NCBI GenBank assembly: GCA_963920765.1 | Contig: OY987252.1 | Location: 5,007,966-5,071,965 of the forward strand | Reading direction: 5' to 3' | DNA: 64,000 nucleotides | Origin: Ulota crispa | Taxonomy: Eukaryota; Streptophyta; Bryopsida; Orthotrichales; Orthotrichaceae | Shown here: positions 1 to 12,105 of the stretch, one piece after another | How positions within the stretch are numbered: the first letter of the stretch is position 1 | Layout: each line of letters opens with the position of its first letter | Position numbers and translations under genes: made by a program | The notes under the pieces: model-generated | Told to the model about the DNA's origin: nothing | Databases searched by the model: none | Seen by the model: the letters and a program-made list of their open reading frames with translations, nothing else

Positions 1-1734
1 GGGTATAGCCCAATGAAGAAATATTGAGCATCTAAATTTAAACTCATTCCATGGGGGGATCCCTCGATAGAAACTCTCCTTAAATTGGTGAGCACCAACC
101 ACAATAGAACTATTCAACTATATAGTGAGAGATAGAAGGCAATACTTACCACCATCTATTGGGGGATCCCTTGATGACTTGAATACCATGCCTCTACAAA
201 GCCTGTTACCATTGGGAGATCCTCAAATAGAGCTTAAACATCCTAGCAATTTGAATGGATCATGGTACAAAACATAAAACCCTAACTTGAACAGCTAATA
301 TCTGCCGTCTGTATTGAGGGATACCCAATTGAGGAATATTCAAGATACAAGACGATTGAGCCATTATATGATTGTATTCATGAATTGTATGGACTGTAAC
401 ATTTGATTCAACATAAATATATGGATTATTGCAGCTCAAATTACTACTAGAAGATAGACTACCCTATGTCTTGCACTAATTATTCCGTATAGTACTATGG
501 ATGAAGTTCTTCGTGGACTTCGTAGTGCAATAAATCAATCCACGTAATGGATTCCAACATTCAAACATGTGTGCAACCCAAGCTATTGTGTTTCAATTTA
601 ACCCATCATTTGTGTGTGCAAATTCCTATACACCATAAAATGTGCTCATCTCTATCCATATAAGAATTGTAACTCAACAATTGCAGCATTAGACAACCAC
701 CAACAGTAGAATAGACTGACAAAGCCGTAAGTTGAGTTTGCATGCATGCAGCGTTTATACTACATACTGCAATTGGACAAACACATAGTGTACTTTTAGA
801 ATATGGTTGTAGTCATGAAGCTAGCAATAATGGCAAAACATCAAACCAAGTAATCGGCAATGCAGAGATGACTACTTGTTGATAATAATTGCCAACTCTC
901 TGCAAGTTGATGTTGCGCTTTGCCTTGCTCTTCATCGATATCCTACGCACTAAGCAATGTGCAACATCTTCTTCTCTGTCACTATGTGGCAAAATCCAAA
1001 CTACAGAGCTCCAATGTAAACAAAATGATTCTTAATATGCGACTTGGCAAAGTAGCACAACTCATATACAATAAATCTTACAACTTCATGAGGAAAGATG
1101 CAGTCAAAGCACGACTTCAAACTTTTGAAATTTAGTCTAGAAGCAATAGTGTTTCTGGCTGCAGAACCATAGGCGACAAGATTCTTGATTAACACCGTAA
1201 GTCCCGAATTTTGCCAAAATTTGATTTAGAATCTTCTTGCTTTTCAAATTTGATCCTGCCAAAAGTATGGAAAATTCTAATTTGAAGCGGGCCCTGACCA
1301 TGCGCACAAATGATAATTTGAAGTTGTGGGCATTCATTAGTAAAAAACAGCATCTTATATGACCACCTATTCTATGATTGGGCGTCCTAGACAACTGTGA
1401 AATGACTATGAAGTGACTACAAAATGACTGACATTAAGATAGATATTCTTTAGTCATTCTTTTGAATGTTTCATCAAAAAGTCTCCACAAAATTGTATTC
1501 TCCTAAATTTGTAAGTACATTCACATCCATAAGCAAATGAGGTTGTTGTTGTGTTTGACATTTTTTAGTTGTGGTTGTGATTTAGTCATACAACCAAAAC
1601 ATGAGTTTGTAGTACCATTAAGGTGTTACTAATGAACTACTAAAGAGTTATTGCTTTCATTTCATTTCATTTTCTTGCAAAAACACTTTTTTCATTGTTT
1701 TTTCTCAAAATTTTGGGGCTTCCTGGTAGCATTA
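1..1734. other. AT-rich nuclear DNA without recognisable gene
   Basis: Only short chance open frames occur (under 90 codons, overlapping on both strands near 0.92-1.39 kb), with no recognisable domain. Near the left edge a GGGGGATCC-type string recurs (about 54, 160 and, in variant form, 210), which hints at a degraded short repeat. I see no RNA gene or promoter. Confidence 0.5.
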
Positions 1735-2805
1735 TTTTCAGCTCTTTCTTGTTTTTTTGAGACTGCGTGAATGTAGACCACTATAGGAGTCATTTTTTAG
1801 TTGTTTCAAGCACATTCTACAGCACTACTAATCTACTACTTGAATATGACTTTTGTATTTAAATTGGTTTAGGGTAGGTAGGCTATTCAAGTAGTTAGGG
1901 AATAAGTGGTCTAGGGGTTGGATGTGGCTAGAGACATATTCTATATCTACTAATGTGCGACTAACCTAGCACTAGTAAATGACTTTCAAATGATTTTAGT
2001 GTGCAATTAACTCAAGACTAATAAATGACTTTCATATGATTTTAGTATGCAACTAACTAAAGACTAGTAAATGACTTCTACATGGTTTTGCCTATCCAGC
2101 TTAATTAATATTGTTCCTTTTATTGCATTATTTTCCTAATAAAGGTTTGCTCTTATTTTATTGGTCATGGGTATAAAGCAAAGAATGTTCTAGGGATCAG
2201 GATTTAGGATTTAGGGGTTTAGGATTTAAAAGGAGTAAAAGAAAAGCGGTTGTAGAGGATATGTCATGATCACCACATCAATTAAAAGACTACATAATGA
2301 CTATAAGATGACCATAGAAGAACCCAATCATACTCATGCATTTGTTACGACTTAGTACAAGTTCATGGGCTTTTTTTCTTCTAATGTTATTAATCTATTA
2401 TTAGAATATAACTTGAGCAAATTAATTTGGAATATATGGTGCTATATTTTATTTGGATCCACGTATTGTGGCTTAAAAAACAAGAAAGGTCTTGTTCTTC
2501 CTACTCTAGTTCCAACCAACTATTTGAAAGGGGTATATTTTGGTTAGCTCATTAAATCGTAGGTTTAGGGATTTAGTTGTATTTTAGTTTTATATGAGTC
2601 GTAGTTAGATCCTTATAATCTTCTTTGGGCATGGTGCTAGTTGTATATTAGTTGTATTTGAGTCATAAATTTCAAAACATTATTATTATTATTATCAATT
2701 CAAAAGCTATAATTAAAGCTCTTTGAAAGCTTAAAATTTTATGTTTTGTAAATTTATTTTATTTTTTCACAATTTTGACTATTTTTTAAAGATAGAAAAT
2801 AAAAA
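1735..2805 (+). repeat. Left copy of a ~1.05 kb direct duplication
   Basis: This block matches 3,805-5,150 in the same direction. Shared landmarks in order are a 'cctttcttg'-type start followed by 'gagact', 'gactttcatatgatttta', a tract on 'gactataagatgac', 'acaagaaaggtcttg' and an end on 'aaagctctttgaaagctta'. The copies have diverged by many substitutions and by expansion of an 11-bp array in the right copy. The TIR element at 2,825-3,774 lies exactly between them. It could be an old tandem duplication or the ends of an unrecognised larger element. Confidence 0.7.
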
Positions 2806-2824
2806 TGAAAATAAAACCATTTCT

Positions 2825-3774
2825 TTAACCCCTAAAGGACCATTGTCCATACGGGGGACAAATGGGATTTTGGGCATGTATATATGGCTAAATTACTTTG
2901 CGTGATTTTTTGAAACTTTTATTGAAGATATGGAATTCAAAAATCTGTGTGGGTATCTAGTTTCTCCTTCATTCTGACAATTATTGTAGGAGTTATACAT
3001 GAATTTTTGAAATCAAGCGAGATGGGGCATCCAAAAACTTTTTTTTAAATAACATTTTTTCAAAATAAAAATCTGAAATTGGTTCCTTAGATTTAAATAT
3101 ATGTGGAGAGCTTGGAATCATTCAATTTTGATTTATGAGTGAAAAGTTTTAGTTTGCGGGCAAGTACGAGACTCCCATACCTCCATTCCTTTTGCCTTTG
3201 GTACTTTCCTTTTTTGTGCTTTTTGTGAATTTTTTTTTGACTTCTTTTTTTCCAAGTTGAAGTAGACTAAGATTCCTAAGTTTCCACCATTTGGATTAAC
3301 GTAATTCATATTTTTGAATTTTACGTAAATCCTCCAATTTTGCCTAGTGTATATGCAAATTTCATGGCCTTATGGCAATACAAGATTTTCCAAAGTATGA
3401 ATCACACCTCCAATTCATTTGAAAATTCTCCCACACTTACCTAATTTGGTCTTCTACATGGAAAAAAAAACCTCAACTTTGTGTAGAGCAATTTTTTTTA
3501 TTTAGGGCCAATCAAAGGCTTTTGAAATTTTTGGGTAGTAGGGAAAAAATTTATTTTTCACTTCAAATGTCAATATCTCACTCCTCTACCTCTAGAATGA
3601 GTTTTTTTTTTTTTTTTTTTTTTTTTTCCCCACAAGTATCTTCCATAGTCTAGGGCAAGATCTTATGGTTGGATTTCCAAAAATAATTGTTTTTCCTACC
3701 TTTCTACTCATTCCCACAAAAGTGGCAGTTTTTAGTAACTTTCATTGAAAAAGGGCTTGGTCCTTTAGGGTTAA
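2825..3774. mobile_element. Non-autonomous TIR DNA element, whole copy
   Basis: The 950 bp element starts TTAACCCCTAAAGGACC and ends with the reverse complement GGTCCTTTAGGGTTAA, a terminal inverted repeat of about 16 bp. It has no coding frame, so it would need a transposase in trans. Relatives are at 11,031-13,800 (interrupted) and 40,346-40,605 plus 63,943-64,000 (split by mitochondrial DNA), both in the opposite orientation. Internal sequence around 3,345-3,560 matches those copies. I cannot assign a superfamily, and the target-site duplication is not certain. Confidence 0.75.
3602..3627. repeat. Poly-T tract of 26 bases
   Basis: An uninterrupted T run inside the TIR element. The corresponding place in the copy near 40.5 kb has no such run, so this is a private expansion. 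Confidence 0.9.
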
Positions 3775-3804
3775 GCAAATTATATCCATAAAAGACCTAC
3801 ATTT

Positions 3805-5150
3805 TTTAGCCCTTTCTTGTTTTCTTGAGACTATGTGAACGCACGCTATTGCAGCAGATATTTTTTAGTTGTTTAGCACGTTTTGTGGTACTACTAGGAT
3901 ATGACTTTTGTAATTAAATTGGTTTTGAGTAAGTAGATTAACAAAGTTGTTAGGGGAATAAGCAGCGTAGGATTGGACGTTGCTAGGTACTAGTTCTTTT
4001 CTTACTAATGTGCGACTAATCCATGACTAATAAATGACTTTCATGTGATTTTTATGTGCAACTAATTGAAGACTAATAAATGATTTCTACATGTTTCTGC
4101 CTCTCCTACTGAGTTAATATTGTTCTTTGTATCACATTAATTTTATGATTAGGATTTGATATTATTTCATGGGTCATGGGTGAGGAACAAGGAATGTTTT
4201 ACAATTTGGGATTTAGAGGTTTAGATTTTAATGGGAGTTAAAGAAAAGTGGTCATAGATAGTATGTCACTACATTAGTTAAATGACTACGAAATGACTAT
4301 ATAATGACTACATAATGACTACAAAATGACTATATAATGACTACATAATGCCTACATAATGCTTACATAATGCCTACAGAATTACTACATAATGCCTACA
4401 TAATGACTTTATAATTACTACATAATTACTACATAATGACTACATAATGATTACATAATGACTATATAACGACTACATAATGACTACAAAATGACTACAT
4501 AATGCCTACATAATGCCTACATAATGACTATCTAATGACTACAAAATTACTACATAACAATTACAAAATGACTACATAATGACTATAAGACAACTATGGA
4601 AGAATCCAATTATAGTCATGCATATGTTGTCACTTAGAAGTTCATGGGTTTTTTTCCTTCTACTATTACTATTCAAATATAACTTGAACAAATTATTTTG
4701 AGATTTACAGTACAATTTTTTTTTGGCCTACATATTGTGGCTTTCAAAACAAGAAAGGTCTTGCTCTACCTAGTCCAATTCCAACCAACTATTTGAAAGG
4801 GTGTAGTTTGGTTAGTTCATTAAACTGTATATTTAAGAATGTAGTCGTATTTTAGTTTTACAATAGTTGTAGTTAGGTCACTATAATCTTCTCCAAGCAT
4901 GTGCTAGTTGTAAACTACTTGTATTTGAGTCGTACATTCAATACATTATTATTATTAATGTTATTGTTATTATTATTACTATTGTTACTATTATTATGAT
5001 TGTTATCATGATAATTAACAAAATTAAAAGCTATAATTAAAGCTCTTTGAAAGCTTAAAAATTAATGTTTCATAAATATATATGTAAATAATTTTTATCA
5101 TGATTTTGATTATTTTTTAAAGATAGAAGTCAAACAAAATTAAAAACAAA
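3805..5150 (+). repeat. Right copy of the direct duplication
   Basis: The partner of 1,735-2,805 in the same orientation. It is longer because it holds an expanded 11-bp array (4,281-4,595) and an ATT/ATG trinucleotide-like run near 4,945-5,005. The end near 5,110 repeats the 'ttttttaaagatagaa' string seen near 2,785. Confidence 0.7.
4281..4595 (+). repeat. 11-bp tandem array (ACTACATAATG)
   Basis: About 28 consecutive units of an 11-bp motif, consensus ACTACATAATG, with variants such as ACTATATAATG and CCTACATAATG. The left duplication copy has only one to three such units near 2,285-2,315, so the array grew after the duplication. It does not encode a protein. Confidence 0.9.
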
Positions 5151-5469
5151 ATCAAATAAAAAAAAATATTAATACATTCAAGTATTAAAAGTTAAAACTT
5201 TAAAATTTGCAAAAAAAATTGTTTCAAATGCTTTACAATATTTTTAGCATGTAAATAATTCATTTTGATGCAAATTTATGTTTTAAATACATTATTGTTG
5301 TTAAATTTGCCAAAAAAAATTATTATCTAAGTTTTAATAGCAATCACCCCAAAAATCAAGTTGTAGTTTTTGAGTCAATTTGAACCCTTCATTAAGATTA
5401 GGATTGGTAGTTTGTAAGGTGAAGATTTAGCCGCCACCTTTTAGTTTTGGGTTTAGCTCTTTGGACTTG

Positions 5470-5812
5470 ATTTGTTGGCTCTGTGCTCTTTAGATAGTTT
5501 GTTGATTTTGTGCACTTGTCAAGGTTTGTTGGCTCAGAGCTCTTTTTTGGTTTGTTTGCTACTCACTTTTCTTAGGTTTGTTTGCTTCACGCTCTTCAAT
5601 CTTAGGTTTGCTTGCTCCTCACTTTTCTTAGGTTTACTTGCTCCGCGCTTTTCTCAAGTTATTTTGCTTTGCACATTTCTCAAAGTTTGTTGGCTCCGTG
5701 CACTTGTTAAGGTTTGTTGGCTCTGTGTACTTCTCTAGTTTTGTTGGCTCTATGTTCTTTGCACATTTGTTTGCTTTGCGCACTTATCAATGTTTGTTGG
5801 CTTAACGCGCGA
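5470..5812 (+). repeat. ~26-bp minisatellite (GTTTGTTGGCTC...)
   Basis: About 13 degenerate units of 26-29 bp, each starting near GGTTTGTTGGCTC and ending near CACTTGTCA. Translating it gives a Leu/Cys-rich open frame, but this comes from the repeat composition and is probably not a gene. Confidence 0.8.
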
Positions 5813-5999
5813 CAACATATCAACTCATTTTTAGGTTATGCTTTCATTGTTTATATAAAATTGCTGAAATTGCAGGCGTGTGCAAATGATGTTGACTAGG
5901 TTTAGAAAGTAGTATGTGGGATAGTTTGTGAGTACTAAATGAATAGTGGATATACTTTGAGATTTTGAAAACCTTGAACCGTATATCTAAATTTTACAT

Positions 6000-7310
6000 A
6001 GAGGAGTCTGCACTGAATTGTGACTAAATCGTAACCGCAAATTGATCGGATTGTAATTGCATCGCAACTACTCCTTCACTACATTGCAACTAAATTGTGA
6101 TTGTATTATGACTGTAATGGGACTTCATATGGAATGTATAATGACTGCATTGTGACTGTATTGTGACTGTAACGTAACTTGACAACATTGTAATGCTGTT
6201 ATGTCTAAATGATGTCTGCATTTGTGACTAGTTTATGACTAGTTCGTGACTCTAGTTTTTGACTAGTTTGTGACTCTAGTTTGTGACTAAATTTTGTATG
6301 CTTATAGGAATGGCTGGTGATTGTATTTTGTTTGAGAAGTTACTACATTGTGAACCCCAAATCTCTTGTGACTGTATGACGACTATGTTGTCATTTCAAG
6401 TTTGCTTCAACCACTCTATAGTGACTGGGTTGAGACTACTTTATAATAATTAAACCGCCAACATTGGAACTAAAAATGACGACTACATAGTGACTAATAT
6501 AGAACTACCCGCTACTGTTACTAGTAAATTGCACTATTTCTACACAACGAGCATTTACTCCAAACCCTAAATGCCCAAAACCAAATAGTAATCAACTTAA
6601 GAACAACTAATATATGACTAAGTGACAACTAAAATATGACTAAGTCACAACTAGTATATGAATAAGTGACAACTAAAATATGACTAAGTGGAATGTACAA
6701 ACGACTAGAACATGACTAACCGAGCACTACAAAATGAATGTAAGTGCTTGTTGGAGCACCGTGGCACCTTAATTCAAAACTAACAAACAACTAATATACA
6801 ACTAATGAAAAATATGGGCTCACTTATCCGTTACTAATACATGACTAAATGAGAATTATGTGACCACTTATCCGTTACTGACATATGACTAAATGATAAC
6901 TGTATTGTCAATTATCCATTACTAAATGTGGATTGGTGTTTTGATTACAAATGTGGATTTTACAAAGCAGTTACTGAGATCAAGATACGTTGCCAGATGA
7001 TAGTTTGATTCTATTAGTGGAAACGTAATGGCACCATTGGGAATTGGGAAAATTTAAATGCCTTTAAGAAAAAAGGGGCAACTAGGTTTAAGAAGGAGAG
7101 AACAATTCTTTTTTCTTAATAAAGACAAAGCCAGCATGATGTAAAAGATGAGATACTGTAATGTCCTAAATGACTAAATGACAAAGACTGCTAAACAACT
7201 AAAAAATGACTAAATCGTGACCAAATGAGACCAGCCATGATATAGTCATTCAACGGAAAATGACTCATTTTTTAGTCATTTGTAGCAGTCATATAGGAGG
7301 CTGTTTTTTA
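6000..7310. repeat. Degenerate TGACTA/GACTAAATGA-rich tract
   Basis: The stretch is dominated by short recurring words such as 'tgactaagtgacaacta', 'tgactgtattgtgac' and 'tgactaaatgac'. Periodicity is looser than in the 11-bp array. Similar 'tagtcat' words recur near 33.4-34.0 and 40.25-40.32 kb. No gene is seen. Confidence 0.6.
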
Positions 7311-7322
7311 CTTGTGTGCAGG

Positions 7323-7626
7323 TGTTGTTCTCATGAGTACAAGACTGTGTAGGCAACTTCAAGTAAGGGTGACCTGCAATCGCCCCTACCTCTACTGGTG
7401 TTTTCCTCATGAGTACGGGACCGTGTAGGCGATTTTGAGTAAAGGTGACCTACAGTTGTCCCTGCCTTTGCGAGTGTTTTTCCCATGAGTACGGGACCAT
7501 GTAGGCAATTTTGAGTAAAAGTGACCTACAATTGTCCTTGCCTCTGCGGTTGTTTTTCTCATGAGTACGGGACTATGTAAGCAACTTCAATTAATAGTAA
7601 TCCGCAGTCGCCCTTGCATATGCGGA
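7323..7626 (+). repeat. 76-bp tandem repeat, four exact-length copies
   Basis: Four consecutive 76-bp units start at 7,323, 7,399, 7,475 and 7,551. Each begins TGTTGTTCTCATGAGTAC or a close variant and contains 'gtgtaggcaa' and 'gtgacctgcaatc'-type words. A fifth unit starts at 7,627 with TGTT but diverges at once. There are substitutions but no length changes, which suggests moderate age and no recent slippage. Confidence 0.9.
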
Positions 7627-8146
7627 TGTTGGAAACACAATGTTGCTGGTAGTTATAGAAGTAGATGAGCAATTCACCTGCAGTCGTTGGCTCAATTGCA
7701 GGTGCTTCTTTCTATTAGGGTTGTACAAGCGATCGCGCATGCATGTAGATCTGCGCTCACCCTTGCGACTACTAGTGTTGCAAACGCGTGAGCCGTGTGT
7801 GCTGGGGCAACTTTGGATGCATAGGACCCACACTCGCCTTGGGCAACCTTGGATACTTGTACCACTACCAAAGAATGTATCCTCACTCCTTTTGCTCTGC
7901 ACACTGATTGTCACCCATCTCAAAGTGGCTGACTACAAGCCCATGAGTGGAGGGTTCTATATATTTGGAGGGGGGAAAAACTTCAAGTTCTTTTCTGGTG
8001 CATCTTCTTTCAATATGAGGCTATAGCATTTTCTATTTTGTAAATGTAAACAAAATATGCTAGTATATCTATTGTTGTAAATCAAGTATTTGGGCATCCA
8101 TTGTCAAGGTAGAAGTAGAAGGCATGGACCTTAGAAAGTAATAGGT
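7627..8146. other. Spacer between minisatellite and pseudogene
   Basis: Both strands carry short overlapping open frames (7,591-8,026) without recognisable domains. Base composition is slightly more GC-rich than the flanks. It may be the 5' flank of the pseudogene that follows, but I see no convincing core promoter. Confidence 0.4.
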
Positions 8147-9634
8147 ATGGAGGAAGAGTTCAAACCATCGCACCCTTCTAGAACAACCCCATTCACTACC
8201 GTGGAGAAGAAGGTCATTTGCAACAAGGGTCAAAGCGTGGAGGAAAAAAGGAAAATGAAAGTGGTCATATTGCTAAACAAGAAGATTAAGGCCTACAAGG
8301 GTTGGAAGATAGAACCTGAATTGTGGAGTTACCAAACTATTCAAAAGTACGTGGATTGGTGCCACATTGACAAGTTGTTTCCACTATGTCGTCATAAGCA
8401 ACATGTGATGCAAAACAAAGCAAATCTTGCATATGTCAAAGACAAAGATTTCATGATGAGATGTTGTCAGGTTTGGCACTATTTGTACTTGGAGTCAAAA
8501 ACATACCGCAACAATAATTTTGGTTTCTATCTTGTGAAAATGGTGAATGTTGAACTTGTTCTAAGGAAGAAGGTGGATTAGACAACACTGAAGGAGATCC
8601 CTATTGGAGTGCATCTAGAGACCACATCAATTGTGTGGGGTGATGAACTAGTTGATTTGAAAAAGGTGTTATATGCCGCGAAGCGTGGAAAGTCTTTTGT
8701 TCCAAATGATGAGGTGCAATGGTCAAATACTTCTAGCTCAAATGAGAACATACACAAGTATGACAACCAGTAATTTGAGAGCGACAACAAAGATCTCTTC
8801 TTATCAAAAGGACCATAGAGCGACTTGGGAGTGCAGCCTAAGAAGAAAAGGGTTGAAGATGCAAGTGTAGTTCCACTTGGCTCAGATGAAGTGATTGATG
8901 CACTAGAGATTGTTCTAGCACGTCCGTCTTTGCAAGAACTACTACAAGTAGGTAGTGAAAGGCAGTCGAGAGAAGAAGAACGTGAGTTGCTGAAAAGAAC
9001 AAAGAAAACTCTTTTTGATTTAAATATAAAAAATGAAGAAATCCGGATATTGAAGCTTTGTGAAGTAAATGCAAACACCAAAGAAATGTTCAAGCAGCAA
9101 GACTGGTTTTGAAGAGGATGATTGAAGAAAACAAGAAGGATTTTGATGAATTCAACAAACCTCAATATTTGTACAAAACCAATAAGGCAATTGGAGAGGA
9201 GTGCACAATTGATGCCTAAGTTTTTTTGCCAACGTAAACTAAAAACCCTTCAACAAAGACAACAGCAAGTAAAGACGAAGAGGCAAAGCTTAGAGCTTCA
9301 AATTAAAAACAAAGAAAAAGAGTATTCAGAGGCAGCGGACTGTGAACTAAGAGAAATTGATGGTCACATTGATTCAACCGAGTATGGTTGTAGTCCTGAA
9401 GAAATGCTAGTGCTTCAATAATGCGTCAAATTTTGTGAGAAAAGAGTGATATTATTAAGAAGTCCGCTTATTGATCTAAAAGTTGAGAACAAGTATTGTT
9501 GGACATGGTTCAAGTGGGTAACTAGCCTAGAAGGGATGTCAAATGTTGAGATAAAAAAGAATCACCTGGAGCTGCTATTAACTAATTTCCTCCCACAAAA
9601 TGCAAAGCACAAAGAGAACATGAGAGAAAACTAG
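8147..9634 (+). pseudogene. Broken coiled-coil protein gene of unknown family
   Basis: One frame from ATG 8,147 runs to about 9,110, crossed by three in-frame stops (near 8,579, 8,771 and 8,816). After 9,110 the coding signal moves between frames, so there are frameshifts too. The first ~145 codons have a Trp/Cys-containing segment (KAYKGWKIEPELWSY, YVDWCHIDKLFPLC). Then come an acidic Ser-rich linker, a basic PKKKRV that would act as a nuclear localisation signal, and long Glu/Lys/Gln-rich helices from about 8,900 to 9,400 that look like coiled coil. I recognise no catalytic domain. It could be a decayed host gene or the accessory gene of a transposon. Confidence 0.45.
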
Positions 9635-9928
9635 TACAAACCTGTCATCAATATAGGATGGCACTTGGTTTCTAATTTTTTGACTATGTAAATACAAAAT
9701 GTAGGCGCTTGAAAGTGCATACACATAAACATTGTGGTTGCAATTGATGTTGTAAGTTTGTTTGTTTGAATACTGAAGCAATGGATTGCAGTATGTCAAA
9801 GTGGAAAATGAAATTTAGATGCCTGCGCAACTGTGTCTCACCAAAATTGATATTCTATGATTTTTTATGTTTAGTGTATTAGTGATAATGTAGACTATAG
9901 TATGGATGAAGAAGGAACGCGTAATTCA

Positions 9929-10160
9929 TTAAATTGGGAAAAATGGTACATTTTGGGACTTTCAAGAATTCAAGTGATCACCTAATTTTGAGCTCACAAT
10001 GTTTTTTTTTGGTACACGTGCCCTCACTTGAGAGGAGGAATTTGCAAGGGAAAAAATCTTAGTGGCTCAAACTAAATTTGATACCTTTGAATATGGTTTA
10101 AAGTAACTTTTTGGGTTTCAGGTGGAATACAAAATGGTACCTACGTTTTTCCCAATTTAA
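9929..10160. mobile_element. Small MITE-like element
   Basis: The 232-bp segment starts TTAAATTGGGAAAAA and ends with its exact reverse complement TTTTTCCCAATTTAA. It has no coding capacity. Size and structure suit a miniature inverted-repeat element, but no clear target-site duplication is visible. Confidence 0.6.
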
Positions 10161-11030
10161 CAAATAACATATTAAGGATAATTATCAGGTCTTCATTTGT
10201 ATGATTTCTTATAAAATAATTGAGTGGATACAAGCTACAAAAATAGCAATTGGTAATCAAGCATTTTGCATTTGATGTTTTATGTAGTATATCTTAAAAA
10301 ATTGCCTAACATACAATGCGGTTTATGATTTTAGGGAATACCTTTAACCCATAATGACAAAAGGGGGTAAGGGCAAAACATAGATGTGTTGTAAAATGGT
10401 ACCTTTGTGACTTTGATGAAGTTTGCTTAAAAAGAGAAAATAAGAATTGTAATGTTTAGTAATTATCCATATTGTGAGACACCAAAGAAAAAATTTGGAT
10501 TTGTTTGGAATGAATTTAGAAGCATTTACCATTTAATATTCACCAAAATTACCAAATGTTCTCATAGATTTCAGATTTTGGCATGATTGGTTAAAATTAG
10601 ACATTCTATCCTAAACTTCAAAAATGAAATCTTCTGAAAAGAGAGAACATTTTCCGTTTCCCAAAATAGTGAAATTTACAGCACTAGCAAATATTGGAGT
10701 GTTCGTCTTTGAAAAATTCTCATAGAGTTGAACTTGGATTGACAAGATTCATGTGAAGTTGGAAAGTAGACTTCATTTTATTTTACAAGAAATAAAATAA
10801 ATATGAATCAAGTATGTTTCTCCTCTTGGGTAGCCTGAAAGAAATGGGCATTGGCCAAAAAATGGTCATTGGGTTTCTTCACACCCTAAAACAAAGATAG
10901 TGAATTGCTTTTTAGATATAGAAAGAGTTCAAATTCACCATTTTGATGGTTTTTTGTCTATTGTATATTTCGTTTATTGTTTTGTTTTGAGTGAAGATTT
11001 TGTTCTAATAGATGAAAAGGAATTTTAACT
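10161..11030. other. AT-rich intergenic DNA, nothing recognised
   Basis: There are only short chance frames. I see no repeats with long arms, RNA genes or promoters. Confidence 0.4.
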
Positions 11031-11157
11031 AAACCCCTAAAGGACCAAGCCCTTTCATTTGGCAAATGTTATTGGAAGCACCCACTTCTAGGGCAATGGA
11101 GAAAACGATAGGAATTTCTTCATATACTTAAAATTCAAAAGTACAACCCTACAAGAC

Positions 11158-12105
11158 AATGGCCCTCCAAAAAAGATTGTTGGCTTCTCTTTTGCAATTT
11201 AGAGGTCAAGTGACGTGGTGACATGAAGTTGAGGTCAATTGGCTTTTTTTAGCTTGAATTTTTTATATGTTATTCTTATCTCCAATCCCAACCAAGCATA
11301 CCAAAATTTTAACCCTAAAAAGTAAAATTCAAATATTGATAAATTTTTATGTCACAAATCATGGCTTTACATGGTTTTACAAGAAAAATGAATGAAAAAT
11401 ATTAATGATGACTTTTGGAGATTTGATTACATGGATATATAAGTAACATCCATATGCAGCTACGCACATGCATATGCATGTCTTTCATGCTAAAAAAAAT
11501 CCCTTAAGTAAAATGAAATTGATCTTCAAAAAGTTTAGTGTGGCCTATGATATGTCCAAATTTTGTAAAATGCATATTTTTAAATTATAGTTAGCTTTTC
11601 ACCAAAAAAATATAACAATATGTTCAAAGGTAGAAACTTAGTCACAATATATGAGTGAAATAGCAAAATTTGATTATCATAAGAAAATATCTAGTTCACA
11701 AAATTTGGACATGTCATAGGTCACACTAAGCCTCTTAAACATCAAATTTGATTTCCATAGGAGGGGTTTTTTAGCATGAAGGATTTGCATATGCATGTGC
11801 GTAGCTGCATATGGATGTTACTTATATATCCATGCAATCAAATCTCCAAAAGTCATCATTAATGTTTTTCATTCATTTTTCTTGTAAAACCAGGTAAAGC
11901 CATGATTTGTGACACATAAAAATTTATCAATATTTGAATTTTACTTTTTAGGGTTAAAATTTTGGTATGCTTGGTTGGGATTGGAGATAAGAATGACATA
12001 TAAAAAATTCAAGCTAAAAAAAAGCCAATTGACCTCAATTTCATGTCACCTTATCACTTGACCTCTAAATTGCAAAAGAGATGCCAACAATCTTTTTTGG
12101 AGGCC
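11158..12105. repeat. Long inverted repeat, ~410-bp arms
   Basis: The left arm (about 11,158-11,571) and right arm (about 11,696-12,105) are reverse complements with few differences. They share 'ctccaaaaaagattgttggc' read inward from each outer end, 'ccatatgcagctacgcac' in the middle and 'tatgtccaaattttgt' near the loop. The spacer is about 125 bp. Transcription would give a long hairpin. The arms have no coding frame. Confidence 0.9.

Noticed and set aside
4281-4595. CRISPR-like array
   Set aside because: Simple 11-bp tandem units without unique spacers.
5472-5899. Leu/Cys-rich secreted peptide gene
   Set aside because: The open frame is a by-product of the 26-bp minisatellite.
7323-7626. 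CRISPR-like repeat-spacer structure
   Set aside because: The whole 76-bp unit repeats, so there are no variable spacers.
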